Virus record (IMG/VR): IMGVR_UViG_3300045258_000024
Coordinates: 1 to 38,456 of that record
Length of the DNA stretch: 38,456 bases
Reading direction: 5' to 3' (one strand)
Source: a virus
Below the pieces are notes generated by a model that was not told where the DNA came from, ran no database searches, and saw only the letters and a program-made list of their open reading frames with translations. Positions 22,268 to 29,696 of the stretch are shown here, piece after piece (position 1 is the first letter of the stretch; each line of letters begins with the position of its first letter). The position numbers and the translations under genes are program-made.

Positions 22268-22296
22268 AGCCTGGGCGGAAACGCCTGGGTTTTTTT
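22268..22296 (+). terminator. Rho-independent terminator with GAAA tetraloop
   Basis: A stem of about 10 bp around GCCTGGGCG / CGCCTGGGT, closed by a GNRA-type GAAA loop and a T7 tail. Confidence 0.8.
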
Positions 22297-22316
22297 CTTC
22301 AGCGCCCAAATAGCAC

Positions 22317-22324
22317 TACATTTG
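22317..22324 (+). promoter_or_regulatory. TACATTTG promoter box
   Basis: Exact TAnnTTTG match 30 nt before the ATG at 22354. T-rich upstream sequence (TTCTTC) partly resembles a -33 box. It is followed by AAAACCTTTTATT at the start. Confidence 0.45.
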
Positions 22325-22353
22325 AAACATTATTCAAACAAAAACCTTTTATT

Positions 22354-22815
22354 ATGGCACTGGAAAGCAAAAAACAGAACCTTTCGAAGTATTTAATAAT
22401 CGCATTAATTCCGCTGGCGGCGCTGGGAATTTCCACGTTTATCGTGCACGAATCCCAAAAGCCCGAAGTGGTTAAAAATTCCGGATTCCACCGCGACGGT
22501 TACCCGGACGTCCCGACTACCTACGAAATAACCGCCAGCCCGGCGCTGGTGTATTCTGATTTCTGGGAAACCGGAAAACTGCTTATAATCCTGGGCTGGA
22601 TTATCGCAATAGCTGGCCCGGTCGTTTATTTTAAGACGCGGGAAGCCAGCGGCAAAGAATCCAGCAACTGGATTGCCTTTTTATTCTGGGTGGCCGGTAT
22701 TAGCCTGGTTTTCGGTTTGTACGCGGATAGGCGTGGCCAAATGGTTTACCGACAGACGATTACAGAACAGGTTTACCAGGCTAACGAAAACGATTTGGAT
22801 AACCTTTTTAAATAA
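22354..22815 (+). CDS. membrane protein, unknown
   Basis: 153 residues from the ATG at 22354; an upstream in-frame ATG at 22180 lies before a terminator and is rejected. Three hydrophobic helices: YLIIALIPLAALGISTFIVH (about residues 13-32), LLIILGWIIAIAGPVVYF (about 76-93) and WIAFLFWVAGISLVFGLY (about 108-125). A short acidic end follows. Membrane proteins in a head gene cluster are unusual. It could be a superinfection-exclusion protein or a membrane partner of late genes. No family recognised. Confidence 0.6.
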   Translation: MALESKKQNLSKYLIIALIPLAALGISTFIVHESQKPEVVKNSGFHRDGYPDVPTTYEITASPALVYSDFWETGKLLIILGWIIAIAGPVVYFKTREASGKESSNWIAFLFWVAGISLVFGLYADRRGQMVYRQTITEQVYQANENDLDNLFK

Positions 22816-22833
22816 ACCTTTAAATCCTTTTTT

Positions 22834-23262
22834 ATGAACGGAATTATTATAATAGGCCTTTTGCTTTTTAGCGTTATCTGCATTATAGAGGCAAAACTTG
22901 AAAGCATAACGATTGCCCTTAAAAATCCGGACCTGGCCAACTATCCGGACCTGAACGCCCAGGAACATAAGTGGAGCGCCATTTATTACCTGGCCATAGC
23001 GTTTTCTTATGCCCTGGTTTCCTTTCTGGCCATGGGTTTTAATATCCGGTTTGTTCCCTACCTGGTGGCCTTACTGGTCATTCGGCGCATATTTTTCGAC
23101 TTCGCTTTAAAGATTATACGCAAGCGACCAGTTAAAACCATTGAAGGCGACCAACCTTTGGACACCGCAGTCCGGAAGGTTTTTGGCGTTAACGGTGGTC
23201 TGGTCGAACTGGCCGTCGATGTAGCAATACTGGCGGGAATGGTTTATTTATCACTTCTCTAA
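22834..23262 (+). CDS. multi-helix membrane protein, unknown
   Basis: 142 residues with four probable membrane helices: IIIIGLLLFSVICIIEAKL, IYYLAIAFSYALVSFLAMGF, RFVPYLVALLVIRRIFFDFA and a C-terminal LVELAVDVAILAGMVYLSLL. It follows the other membrane gene by 18 bases with a degenerate start motif (AAACCTTTAAATCC). The two genes may act together at the host membrane. Function unknown. Confidence 0.6.
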   Translation: MNGIIIIGLLLFSVICIIEAKLESITIALKNPDLANYPDLNAQEHKWSAIYYLAIAFSYALVSFLAMGFNIRFVPYLVALLVIRRIFFDFALKIIRKRPVKTIEGDQPLDTAVRKVFGVNGGLVELAVDVAILAGMVYLSLL

Positions 23263-23273
23263 ATGTTTAAAAA

Positions 23274-23885
23274 ATGGCAACAAAAACTGAAAAGCAAGCG
23301 CCGAAGGGCGACGCCTTAGCCAAGGCGGTAAAAGAAATGGCAGAAACGCAGCCGGCGGCGGTGGACCCGGCGGCGTCCAGGATGCAAGTTCCGCCAGGCC
23401 AGTCGTCAGCTGGCGCCGACGAATACAAGGTAAAAGAAGTAATTCAGGACGCGCCTATCCAGGACCCGCAGCGCCCGACGATTACAGCGCCAGACATTCA
23501 GCCAGCCGTTAACGATCCACATTTAAGCAGGAACCAGCAACCGCCGCCGGGTATCACTGCCCAGGTTCAGGCTGGACCAGTGGAACCGACCGAACAGCAG
23601 ATTTTCGATTTTCTGGCCAAACGTTACCCTGGTGTAACGCTGGAAAATATAAAATCGGCCCAGGCTATGGTTACGCAAACGTCTGGACACCCAGCCGAAA
23701 CAGACCTAGCAGGCCTGGAAAGACACTACGGCCCAGGCTACATAACGGCGCATAAAAAAGGCGACCCGGAAGTCCGGTATTTTACCGCCCTGGGCTGGAA
23801 AAACCTGGGTGGAAACAACAACATAGAGGGCTGGCGCCAGGACGTTGTTATACCGCCGGAAGTCTTAAACCTGAATAAAAAATAG
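23274..23885 (+). CDS. Pro/Gln-rich hypothetical protein
   Basis: 203 residues. The first ~105 are low-complexity, rich in Pro, Gln and Ala with repeated SRMQVPPGQ- and SRNQQPPPG-like segments, likely disordered. The C-terminal ~100 hold a helix (EQQIFDFLAKRYPGVTLENI) and a strand-rich end (YITAHKKGDPEVRYFTALGW). It precedes a small protein and the scaffold candidate, so a role in head assembly is plausible. No family recognised. Confidence 0.5.
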   Translation: MATKTEKQAPKGDALAKAVKEMAETQPAAVDPAASRMQVPPGQSSAGADEYKVKEVIQDAPIQDPQRPTITAPDIQPAVNDPHLSRNQQPPPGITAQVQAGPVEPTEQQIFDFLAKRYPGVTLENIKSAQAMVTQTSGHPAETDLAGLERHYGPGYITAHKKGDPEVRYFTALGWKNLGGNNNIEGWRQDVVIPPEVLNLNKK

Positions 23886-23887
23886 TT

Positions 23888-24082
23888 ATGGCCAACCTGG
23901 TAAGGATTCGAAATATTAAGACGGGAAAGGAAAGCGATATTCCCGCGGACCTGTACGAAGCCAAAAGCCAGGCCCGCAGTTTTAAATTTGCTTATAAGGT
24001 TATAACGCGCATAACTGAACCGCCGGAAGTGGTCGCATTACGCAAACGAATGGCGGCCAGCGGCAACGGAATTAAAAAATAA
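23888..24082 (+). CDS. small hypothetical protein upstream of scaffold
   Basis: 64 residues: NLVRIRNIKTGKESDIPADL then SFKFAYKVITRITEPPEVVA and a basic helix. It starts 2 bases after the preceding stop. Short strand-turn-strand proteins with IxNxxTGxExxIP just before scaffold/capsid genes occur in Bacteroidetes phages and could be head assembly factors; this is only contextual. Confidence 0.5.
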   Translation: MANLVRIRNIKTGKESDIPADLYEAKSQARSFKFAYKVITRITEPPEVVALRKRMAASGNGIKK

Positions 24083-24112
24083 TTGGTATAATCAGAAAAA
24101 AAAATACTTTTG
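24083..24112 (+). promoter_or_regulatory. strong promoter immediately before the scaffold gene
   Basis: TTG at 24083-24085, 19-nt spacer, TACTTTTG at 24105-24112: a full consensus match. The next ATG is at 24115, only 2 nt downstream of the -7 element, so transcripts would start at or just inside the annotated start codon. Confidence 0.6.
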
Positions 24113-24114
24113 TT

Positions 24115-25047
24115 ATGAAAGTTAACCACGAAAAACTTTTACGGGCCTTACTTGCAAAGGCATACAAAATGCAAGACGGGGAAATCGACGAAATCCTAAA
24201 TTCGTCAGACGATAACGCACACGACACCGGATTACAAACCATTTTAGACAAAGACGCGGCCCGGATTACTGCGCTAAAAACGCCGAAAGCGGGCACGACA
24301 TTCCAGGATGGTTATAAAAAAGGTAAGTCGGAAGTTCTTTCAGAATTCGAAAAGGATTTAAAGGAAAAATTTGATATTGAAAGCGACGCCCAGGGAATCG
24401 AACTGGTCGAAGCGGTGATAAGCAGCAAGGTAAAAGCCGGCAAGCCGAAAGACTTGACCGACGACGACATAAAGCGCCACCCGGTTTACCAAAATCTTGA
24501 AAAGACCAGTAAAAAAGCGCTGGCAGATAAGGAAACCGAATTCACTACCAAGTTAACCGAACAGGAAAAGGGTTTCAAAAAGGCCCAGACATTCCAGACA
24601 GTGGGCGAAAAGGCCCTAACGGTCCTGGACAGTCTAAACCCTGTTCTTTCTTCAAATCCCAAAGTCGCGGCCACCCAGCGAAAAACGTTTTTGGACCAGT
24701 TTAAAGGTTTCGAATTCGAAATCCAGGGCGACCGGGTATTAGTTTCGAAGGACGGTAAATTACTGGAAGACGGCCACGGCCATTCCATGGAATTCGACGC
24801 CCTGGTCAAACAAAATGCCGCCGACTATTTCGATTTTAAAGCGAATAATGGCGGGAAGAATGCCGGCAACGGCGCAGACGATAAGGACAAAGGCACGCCA
24901 CCAGCTGGCGGGCAAAAAGGTTACCCAGCCGGATTCGCACCAAAGACTTTCGCCGAAGTCGCCGCGTTTGCCAATGACAGCACAAAACCCATAGCAGAAA
25001 GGCAAGCCGCCGCCGAAACATGGGCAGCGGAACACCCGGACAGCTAA
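24115..25047 (+). CDS. putative scaffold protein
   Basis: 310 residues, acidic and helical, with a coiled-coil-like middle (EKTSKKALADKETEFTTKLT then EQEKGFKKAQTFQTVGEKAL) and a Gly/Asn/Asp-rich hinge (KANNGGKNAGNGADDKDKGT) before a last helical segment (AFANDSTKPIAERQAAAETW). It lies directly before the major capsid gene, the usual scaffold position. Scaffolds template the prohead and are removed later. An alternative start is Met19 (24169), which would give the promoter a normal leader. Function is inferred from position and composition. Confidence 0.6.
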   Translation: MKVNHEKLLRALLAKAYKMQDGEIDEILNSSDDNAHDTGLQTILDKDAARITALKTPKAGTTFQDGYKKGKSEVLSEFEKDLKEKFDIESDAQGIELVEAVISSKVKAGKPKDLTDDDIKRHPVYQNLEKTSKKALADKETEFTTKLTEQEKGFKKAQTFQTVGEKALTVLDSLNPVLSSNPKVAATQRKTFLDQFKGFEFEIQGDRVLVSKDGKLLEDGHGHSMEFDALVKQNAADYFDFKANNGGKNAGNGADDKDKGTPPAGGQKGYPAGFAPKTFAEVAAFANDSTKPIAERQAAAETWAAEHPDS

Positions 25048-25093
25048 ATAAAAGACAGTTTATTTTTTTACTAACCCATTCAATTTTTTTACC

Positions 25094-26131
25094 ATGGCAG
25101 CAGGAGATTTTACCGCGTCGGCGCTTTTAAGCATAAAGCTAAAAGCCGAAGCAATGTGGGCAGATGCCCGTTTGTCCCAGGATTTTAAAGCAAACGCCCA
25201 GGCCGCCGTCGCCGTAAAGCGTAATTCGTCCGCGACCTTTCGGGAATTAGAGGATTCCGACAAGGAAAACACGGTAATAGTTACGTTCATTAATCCGTGC
25301 GCCGTGGCCGTCGCTGATTGCACAACAGATTGCACGATTGCAGGGAACGAACTGGAATCCGGTTCGAAAACTTACACCCTGGATTTGTGTAAAGAAGTCG
25401 TTTTCACCGTCGACGCCGAAAAGACGCGCACAAACGCCTATTCGGTCGAAGAATTGAGCGCCCGCGGCCTGGCAGCAGCCGTTAAAGCGCTGGATGAATG
25501 GTGGGCGCAGCAGATTTTAATAAAACTGCACGCGTTCGAAGGAATAAATGTGGACCCAGCGCCGTACACGTACGCCGCCGGAACGACCACTATTCCGAAC
25601 GCCAGCTATAACCTTTCCGTTATCCCGAATATTATGTACGACGCAATGGTTAACAAACTGAATTCGCCGTATTACATAAATAACGGGGATTTGTGGGTCG
25701 CCTGGACAAATGCCCAGCTGAACGCCGCAAATCTGGACGGAAAAGGCGACGCTGCCCGCGCTGCACAGTTAAACATGTATTTCGACCCGTTCAACTTTTC
25801 AGCGTCCGGGACCACTGAATCCATTTTCGCGGTTTCCAGTTCCGCCGTGGCTTTTGTAACGAAGACCCGTTACAGTTCTACGCCGGTCCTGGTGGGCGGT
25901 TCTGTTCAGCAGACCCGTTACACCGTGCCCAGTTCTGTAATTCCTGGCGTGGCCTACGATGTTATCTACACGCTGGCCTGTACGTCAGTGGGCGCAGTGG
26001 CGCACGTGAAACATAGCTGGAAGGTGAAGACCCAGGGCGGAATTTTCCTGAATCCGGAAGGATGCCCGGTTACGATTTCGGCCGTTACTTATAACCCTAC
26101 GGGCGTTTTGAGTTACACCCACGGCGCATAA
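25094..26131 (+). CDS. major capsid protein
   Basis: 345 residues after the scaffold candidate. The N-terminal helical part KLKAEAMWADARLSQDFKAN and strand ENTVIVTFINPCAVAVADCT, then a long spine-like helix SARGLAAAVKALDEWWAQQI, resemble Bacteroidetes phage capsid proteins I know. The C-terminal third is strand-rich (GVAYDVIYTLACTSVGAVAH). Six or more Cys residues, including a CTTDC pair, suggest metal or disulfide stabilisation. High expression is expected. A T-rich leader precedes the start and a terminator follows within 40 bases of the stop. MCP assignment is by position and resemblance. Confidence 0.75.
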   Translation: MAAGDFTASALLSIKLKAEAMWADARLSQDFKANAQAAVAVKRNSSATFRELEDSDKENTVIVTFINPCAVAVADCTTDCTIAGNELESGSKTYTLDLCKEVVFTVDAEKTRTNAYSVEELSARGLAAAVKALDEWWAQQILIKLHAFEGINVDPAPYTYAAGTTTIPNASYNLSVIPNIMYDAMVNKLNSPYYINNGDLWVAWTNAQLNAANLDGKGDAARAAQLNMYFDPFNFSASGTTESIFAVSSSAVAFVTKTRYSSTPVLVGGSVQQTRYTVPSSVIPGVAYDVIYTLACTSVGAVAHVKHSWKVKTQGGIFLNPEGCPVTISAVTYNPTGVLSYTHGA

Positions 26132-26168
26132 AACAGGCTTTTCAGTTTTGCCAAATAAACAGCGGAAA

Positions 26169-26197
26169 AAACCCGGTTCAGAAATGGCCGGGTTTTT
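26169..26197 (+). terminator. Rho-independent terminator after the capsid gene
   Basis: An 8-bp perfect stem AAACCCGG/CCGGGTTT with an 11-nt loop and T-rich tail. TACATTTG follows 5 nt later. Confidence 0.8.
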
Positions 26198-26201
26198 ATT
26201 T

Positions 26202-26209
26202 TACATTTG
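26202..26209 (+). promoter_or_regulatory. TACATTTG promoter box
   Basis: Exact TAnnTTTG match fused to the capsid terminator and 20 nt before the ATG at 26230. Likely resets expression for the connector and tail genes. Confidence 0.5.
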
Positions 26210-26229
26210 GTTCATAAAACATTTTTCCC

Positions 26230-27336
26230 ATGGCCATAATGACCTGTTTAAAAAATATTTTCGGTATTACAAATTCAGATTGCCCATGTATTACCGGAAG
26301 CCTGACCAGCGAACAGGTTACGGACGTTAAACTAAGTACGTCCGGCCTATATATGGACGACGTTGAAGGCGGGGTTTCTATGAAGGGCCTGGGCGACGTA
26401 GACACCTGTTTAACCTTTTACCAAATGGCCACCAAGGCCCGCGATAACGCAATCCAGCGCTTGCAGGACGACCTGGTTATCGCTATATCGAATAAATACA
26501 AAAAGGATAAAAACGCCTTTTCTGGCCAAATCGGAAGAATGAGTTTCGCCCAGACGCTGGCCACGTCGAAAAATATTCAGGCCCTTCGCCTTCGCCCGAA
26601 TGACTGGTCCGACGCCATGGTAACCCTAACGCGCATGAATATAGTTTTAAACGAAGCGGTTACCGACCTGGTAATAACCATTTGGCGGGTGCCGATTGAT
26701 ACGGTTATGGGCGAAATAGTGAAAAGTTTTACAGTAACGACCGTGGCCAATGGTTACACGACCGTCCCAGATAACGCGCCGCCGGATTTGCCTTTACTTA
26801 TGCCGTTCGTCGTAAATAACGAACTGGTGGAATATTGGGTAACCTACGATTTGACGGGGAAGACCGCCAGGCCAAAAGATACCGCCCTGCAATGTGTAAC
26901 CTGCAATAAAGGGACTGCGCCGTATTCGGACTACGTTACTGTCTATGGCGCCCAGCTGGATTCGACCGGCAATTTTTCAAATGCCGCCTACGATCAATTT
27001 TCACATGGGTTAATTCTGGACGTGGATATACGCTGTAATAACGAATCGCTGGTATGCCGCGAATACAAAGCAGACGACGCCATTTCTGTTACTATGGCCT
27101 ATGCCAGCCGGTTTAAAGCGGCCGAACTATTAATCGAATACGTCTTAGGCGCGACAGACGTTAACAGATATACGACCATGGCCCGCGAATACCTTTGGGG
27201 TAAACGAAACCATTTCCGCGCAGAATACGACGCGCGGGTTACATACCTGGCGGCCACGATAGACGTAACCAGTTCGAACTGTTATGTTTGCCGCGAAGCC
27301 ACAAACCAGCCACGCGTTCACGGAATTTTAAGCTAA
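26230..27336 (+). CDS. virion structural protein (connector or neck candidate)
   Basis: 368 residues. The N-terminal CLKNIFGITNSDCPCITGSL and STSGLYMDDVEGGVSMKGLG and the helical KARDNAIQRLQDDLVIAISN resemble a protein commonly found after the capsid gene in Bacteroidetes phages. The centre is strand-rich (IVKSFTVTTVANGYTTVPDN) and C-terminal segments carry several Cys (CVTCNKG; CYVC). Position directly after the MCP suggests a head-tail connector, tail tube or neck protein. I cannot choose between these. It starts a new transcription unit and stops 2 bases before the next ATG. Confidence 0.55.
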   Translation: MAIMTCLKNIFGITNSDCPCITGSLTSEQVTDVKLSTSGLYMDDVEGGVSMKGLGDVDTCLTFYQMATKARDNAIQRLQDDLVIAISNKYKKDKNAFSGQIGRMSFAQTLATSKNIQALRLRPNDWSDAMVTLTRMNIVLNEAVTDLVITIWRVPIDTVMGEIVKSFTVTTVANGYTTVPDNAPPDLPLLMPFVVNNELVEYWVTYDLTGKTARPKDTALQCVTCNKGTAPYSDYVTVYGAQLDSTGNFSNAAYDQFSHGLILDVDIRCNNESLVCREYKADDAISVTMAYASRFKAAELLIEYVLGATDVNRYTTMAREYLWGKRNHFRAEYDARVTYLAATIDVTSSNCYVCREATNQPRVHGILS

Positions 27337-27338
27337 CC

Positions 27339-27929
27339 ATGGCCAGCACAAACGACCTAAAAGGGAAATTCGCCGAAATAAAGGCGCGCCTAGTAAACCA
27401 ACTGCCAGAAATAGCGGCGACGCTGGCGGTATCGGCGAAGGCCGTAGCCGAACGGCGGATATTAAGCGAAGGGTTTGGCCGGACGTATTCGGAAAACAGG
27501 ATTCCAGCCTGGTATCTGGACGGGAAGGAACTGAACGCCGCCGGCACGGTTTACCTGAAGAATAAAAAAAAGCAGGACCAGAAAAACACCCACGTCCAGG
27601 ACGGGGTTACTTTCTTCCCGCAGGACTACGGCGTAAACTGGAAGGAATTTCGTAACGCGCAAGGGTTACCGACCGAACACGTTGATTTGCATTATTCTAA
27701 CAGAATGTTTTCAAATATGAACGTGGCACACTTCCAGTATTCAAGCGACGGAACCCACGTTATCGCATTCCTGGGCGCGACCAATATCGAAGACCAGAAA
27801 AAAATGGACTATAACCGCGACCGATACGGCGATTTTATCCGCCAGTCCATTTCGAAGGAAGACGACGACGCCCTAAGAACGGTGGCGGGCGACGAAGTAA
27901 GAAAAATAATAAACGGCGTAAATCTTTAA
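27339..27929 (+). CDS. tail completion / neck protein candidate
   Basis: 196 residues from the ATG at 27339; a longer ORF start at 27288 would overlap the upstream gene. It begins with a helix (NDLKGKFAEIKARLVNQLPE then IAATLAVSAKAVAERRILSE) and is strand-rich in the middle (TVYLKNKKKQDQKNTHVQDG), with a helical end. The order connector, neck and tail terminator is typical between capsid and tape measure. No family match can be named with confidence. Confidence 0.55.
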   Translation: MASTNDLKGKFAEIKARLVNQLPEIAATLAVSAKAVAERRILSEGFGRTYSENRIPAWYLDGKELNAAGTVYLKNKKKQDQKNTHVQDGVTFFPQDYGVNWKEFRNAQGLPTEHVDLHYSNRMFSNMNVAHFQYSSDGTHVIAFLGATNIEDQKKMDYNRDRYGDFIRQSISKEDDDALRTVAGDEVRKIINGVNL

Positions 27930-27932
27930 GCT

Positions 27933-28565
27933 ATGAACAAAGCACTGGCCAGGGTTTTAAGGGATAAACTTTTGGATTTGCCATTTATCGAAGTGGCGGC
28001 CGGCCTGGTCCAGACGGTTACCACCACGGACAGCGTGCCCAATAGCGCAGCCGACGAAGCGGCCGTTTCCGCGGTAACAAAAAAGTTCCCAGTGGCCACG
28101 TCTGTAATTCCTGAAGACTTTTGCAAAAACGGAAAGGAATTCCGGACCATTCCGAACAGTAATTACCGTTCCCTTATCTACTTCGAAGAATTCGGAATAT
28201 CCGTCGGCCCAAAGAACCATGGACATACAGCATTTACTTCCAGGATTCGAATGGTTATCTGGCTGAATAGAAAAAACCTGGTCGGCGCCAGCTATACCGA
28301 TATTTCCGGCCGCTGCATGGCCATGATTATCGACCGCCTTACGGGCAATAACCCGGAAAACGTGGATATTTTCACCAGGCTAACCTGCGAAGTCGCTGCG
28401 ATATTGCCGCAGGACGCCAGCGTTTTCGCCCGCTATACGTACAGCGAAGCCGATAGGCAATATTTGCGGCCGCCTTTCGAATTCTTCGCCATAGATTTTA
28501 CCTGTAAATACCAAGTTCCTTCAAATTGCATGGATTCGATTAACTGGAATGTGAAAGTTTGCTAA
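27933..28565 (+). CDS. tail terminator or neck protein candidate
   Basis: 210 residues, starting 3 bases after the previous stop. An N-terminal helix (ALARVLRDKLLDLPFIEVAA), several strands (FRTIPNSNYRSLIYFEEFGI; TSRIRMVIWLNRKNLVGASY) and a closing strand IDFTCKYQVPSNCM. Alpha/beta layout with a hydrophobic exposed strand fits tail terminator proteins that cap the tail tube. It precedes the small membrane protein and chaperone genes. Assignment is positional. Confidence 0.5.
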   Translation: MNKALARVLRDKLLDLPFIEVAAGLVQTVTTTDSVPNSAADEAAVSAVTKKFPVATSVIPEDFCKNGKEFRTIPNSNYRSLIYFEEFGISVGPKNHGHTAFTSRIRMVIWLNRKNLVGASYTDISGRCMAMIIDRLTGNNPENVDIFTRLTCEVAAILPQDASVFARYTYSEADRQYLRPPFEFFAIDFTCKYQVPSNCMDSINWNVKVC

Positions 28566-28591
28566 CTTTCCGTTTCTAAATCGTTATAACC

Positions 28592-28969
28592 ATGGCGTCC
28601 TTTTTGTTTCAAATCCTTTTGTTCTCTATTTCAGTGGGTATTGTAGCTGCCATTTATCACGGCATTTTAGCCTATTCGCCAGTCCTGAACTGGTGGTTCA
28701 GGTTCGGGCAGCGGTTCGAAAAAAAATGGTTTTACGACCCGATTTGGGGTTGTGTCAAGTGTATAGCCGGGCAGATGGCCCTTTGGAGTTATTTAATTAT
28801 CGTATTCCTGGGCCAGCCGGACGGCCCTGGCGACCCGTTCGCCATTTTTCCGGATAGTAACGCCGACGCCGCGTTACTGCGCCTATTCGGCCTTATATCG
28901 TCTATATGCGCGTCGATATTCTTCGCCATGATCTTCGCCCGCGTTATTACTAAACTTGAAAATAAATAA
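28592..28969 (+). CDS. membrane protein with CxxC motif
   Basis: 125 residues with three predicted helices: SFLFQILLFSISVGIVAAIY (about residues 3-22), CIAGQMALWSYLIIVFL (about 53-69) and LLRLFGLISSICASIFFAMI (about 95-114). The motif DPIWGCVKCIAGQMALWSYL has a CxxC right before a helix, as in a membrane protein family common in Bacteroidetes phages between capsid and tape measure. A membrane protein in the tail gene cluster is unexplained; it may affect host membrane during assembly or injection. Ends 4 bases before the chaperone start. Confidence 0.6.
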   Translation: MASFLFQILLFSISVGIVAAIYHGILAYSPVLNWWFRFGQRFEKKWFYDPIWGCVKCIAGQMALWSYLIIVFLGQPDGPGDPFAIFPDSNADAALLRLFGLISSICASIFFAMIFARVITKLENK

Positions 28970-28973
28970 TCTT

Positions 28974-29462
28974 ATGCCCGACCTGCAAAGAATAGATTTT
29001 GAAAAGGGAACGTTCGAAGGCAAAAGCGGAAAAACTTATTTCGTGGAATCGTCTTTATCCGTGGCCCGTTACGCTGAATTCCAGATTTACGAAAAAGAAA
29101 TGGCCTACGGCCTGACCACAAAAAACTTATTTGAAAAGCTAAAGGCCCTTTTCGACCTGCAAAACAAGATGAAGTTTGCCGAATCCGTGGTCCTGCTTAA
29201 CGACCTAATGCGTGGCGTCGCCAAACTTCAGGAACGCCAGCCGTCCATAATGAAAATCTGCGCCCTTTATATGAACCTGGAAGGCGAAGACCGCGGAATA
29301 ATTAACCAGGACATGATCGACGCGAAAATAAAGGACTGGGCAGAAATTGACGTCCGCGATTTTTTCGCGCAGGCCATTCGTTCGGTGAATGGCTTAATCG
29401 AAATCTATGCGACCGTTTCCCAGTCCATTTCGGACCTGGCCGCGCAGGGAAACGAACAGTAA
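28974..29462 (+). CDS. tail assembly chaperone, short form (gpG-like)
   Basis: 162 residues from ATG 28974; an in-frame ATG at 28956 would overlap the membrane gene and is rejected. It is helical and soluble (KNLFEKLKALFDLQNKMKFA; AQAIRSVNGLIEIYATVSQS). Position directly before the tape measure gene matches phage G proteins. At 29447-29453 the frame passes through G GGA AAC, a canonical -1 slippery heptamer, then stops three codons later (GAA CAG TAA). The -1 frame continues open for 76 codons, so this is the G part of a G/GT pair that coats the tape measure protein during assembly. Confidence 0.75.
   Translation: MPDLQRIDFEKGTFEGKSGKTYFVESSLSVARYAEFQIYEKEMAYGLTTKNLFEKLKALFDLQNKMKFAESVVLLNDLMRGVAKLQERQPSIMKICALYMNLEGEDRGIINQDMIDAKIKDWAEIDVRDFFAQAIRSVNGLIEIYATVSQSISDLAAQGNEQ
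29447..29453 (+). other. -1 ribosomal frameshift slippery heptamer GGGAAAC
   Basis: Read in the upstream frame as G GGA AAC (X XXY YYZ), one base from the lambda G-T site GGGAAAG. It lies 6 nt before the zero-frame stop codon. The -1 frame then encodes 76 residues with no start codon of its own near its 5' end. Confidence 0.75.
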
Positions 29463-29683
29463 AACCGAAGACGGCAAAAAAGCCGATTTACCAGGAAATA
29501 GAGCATATCAGAAAGCTATGGACGGAACTTTGGTTCGAAATGGCCGGCGGCATTAAATCCGAATACGAAAAGATTAAGGCGACCGACATTTTCGAATTCT
29601 ATCCTATCCTGGATTTGTGGAAGGAAAAGCAAAAGCGGGAAATGGAACTATTGAAGTTCAAAGCAAAAAACCGACTTTTATAA
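29453..29683 (+). CDS. tail chaperone -1 frame extension (gpT-like part of GT fusion)
   Basis: An ORF in the -1 frame relative to 28974, with no ATG in its first ~29 codons. After slippage it adds 76 residues beginning RTVKPKTAKKPIYQEIEHIR, continuing through KLWTELWFEMAGGIKSEYEK, to a 236-residue fusion ending KAKNRLL. The rich Trp/Tyr/Glu content and normal codon choice show it is real coding sequence. The tape measure ATG follows 13 bases after its stop. In lambda the GT form recruits the tail tube protein to the chaperoned tape measure. Confidence 0.75.
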   Translation, partial: RTVKPKTAKKPIYQEIEHIRKLWTELWFEMAGGIKSEYEKIKATDIFEFYPILDLWKEKQKREMELLKFKAKNRLL

Positions 29684-29696
29684 AAATTCTTCCAGT

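Larger units (their letters stand above)
22028..22353 (+). other. 326-bp intergenic region with three hairpins and TACATT boxes
   Basis: The longest gap in the window. It holds no ORF with coding character, but three inverted repeats (22070-22097, 22192-22222, 22268-22296), each followed by a TACATT-type box (TACATTAC about 22100, TACATTCG 22226, TACATTTG 22317). Confidence 0.6.

Noticed and set aside
22180-22353. N-terminal extension of the membrane protein gene from 22180
   Set aside because: It would read through two stem-loops and a TACATTTG box, and its residues are unlike any protein N-terminus; the ATG at 22354 has the usual leader.
25046-25065. A/T-only inverted repeat AAATAAA/TTTATTT after the scaffold gene
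   Set aside because: A 7-bp A-T stem followed by T residues is too weak to claim as a terminator, and the capsid gene downstream needs read-through.
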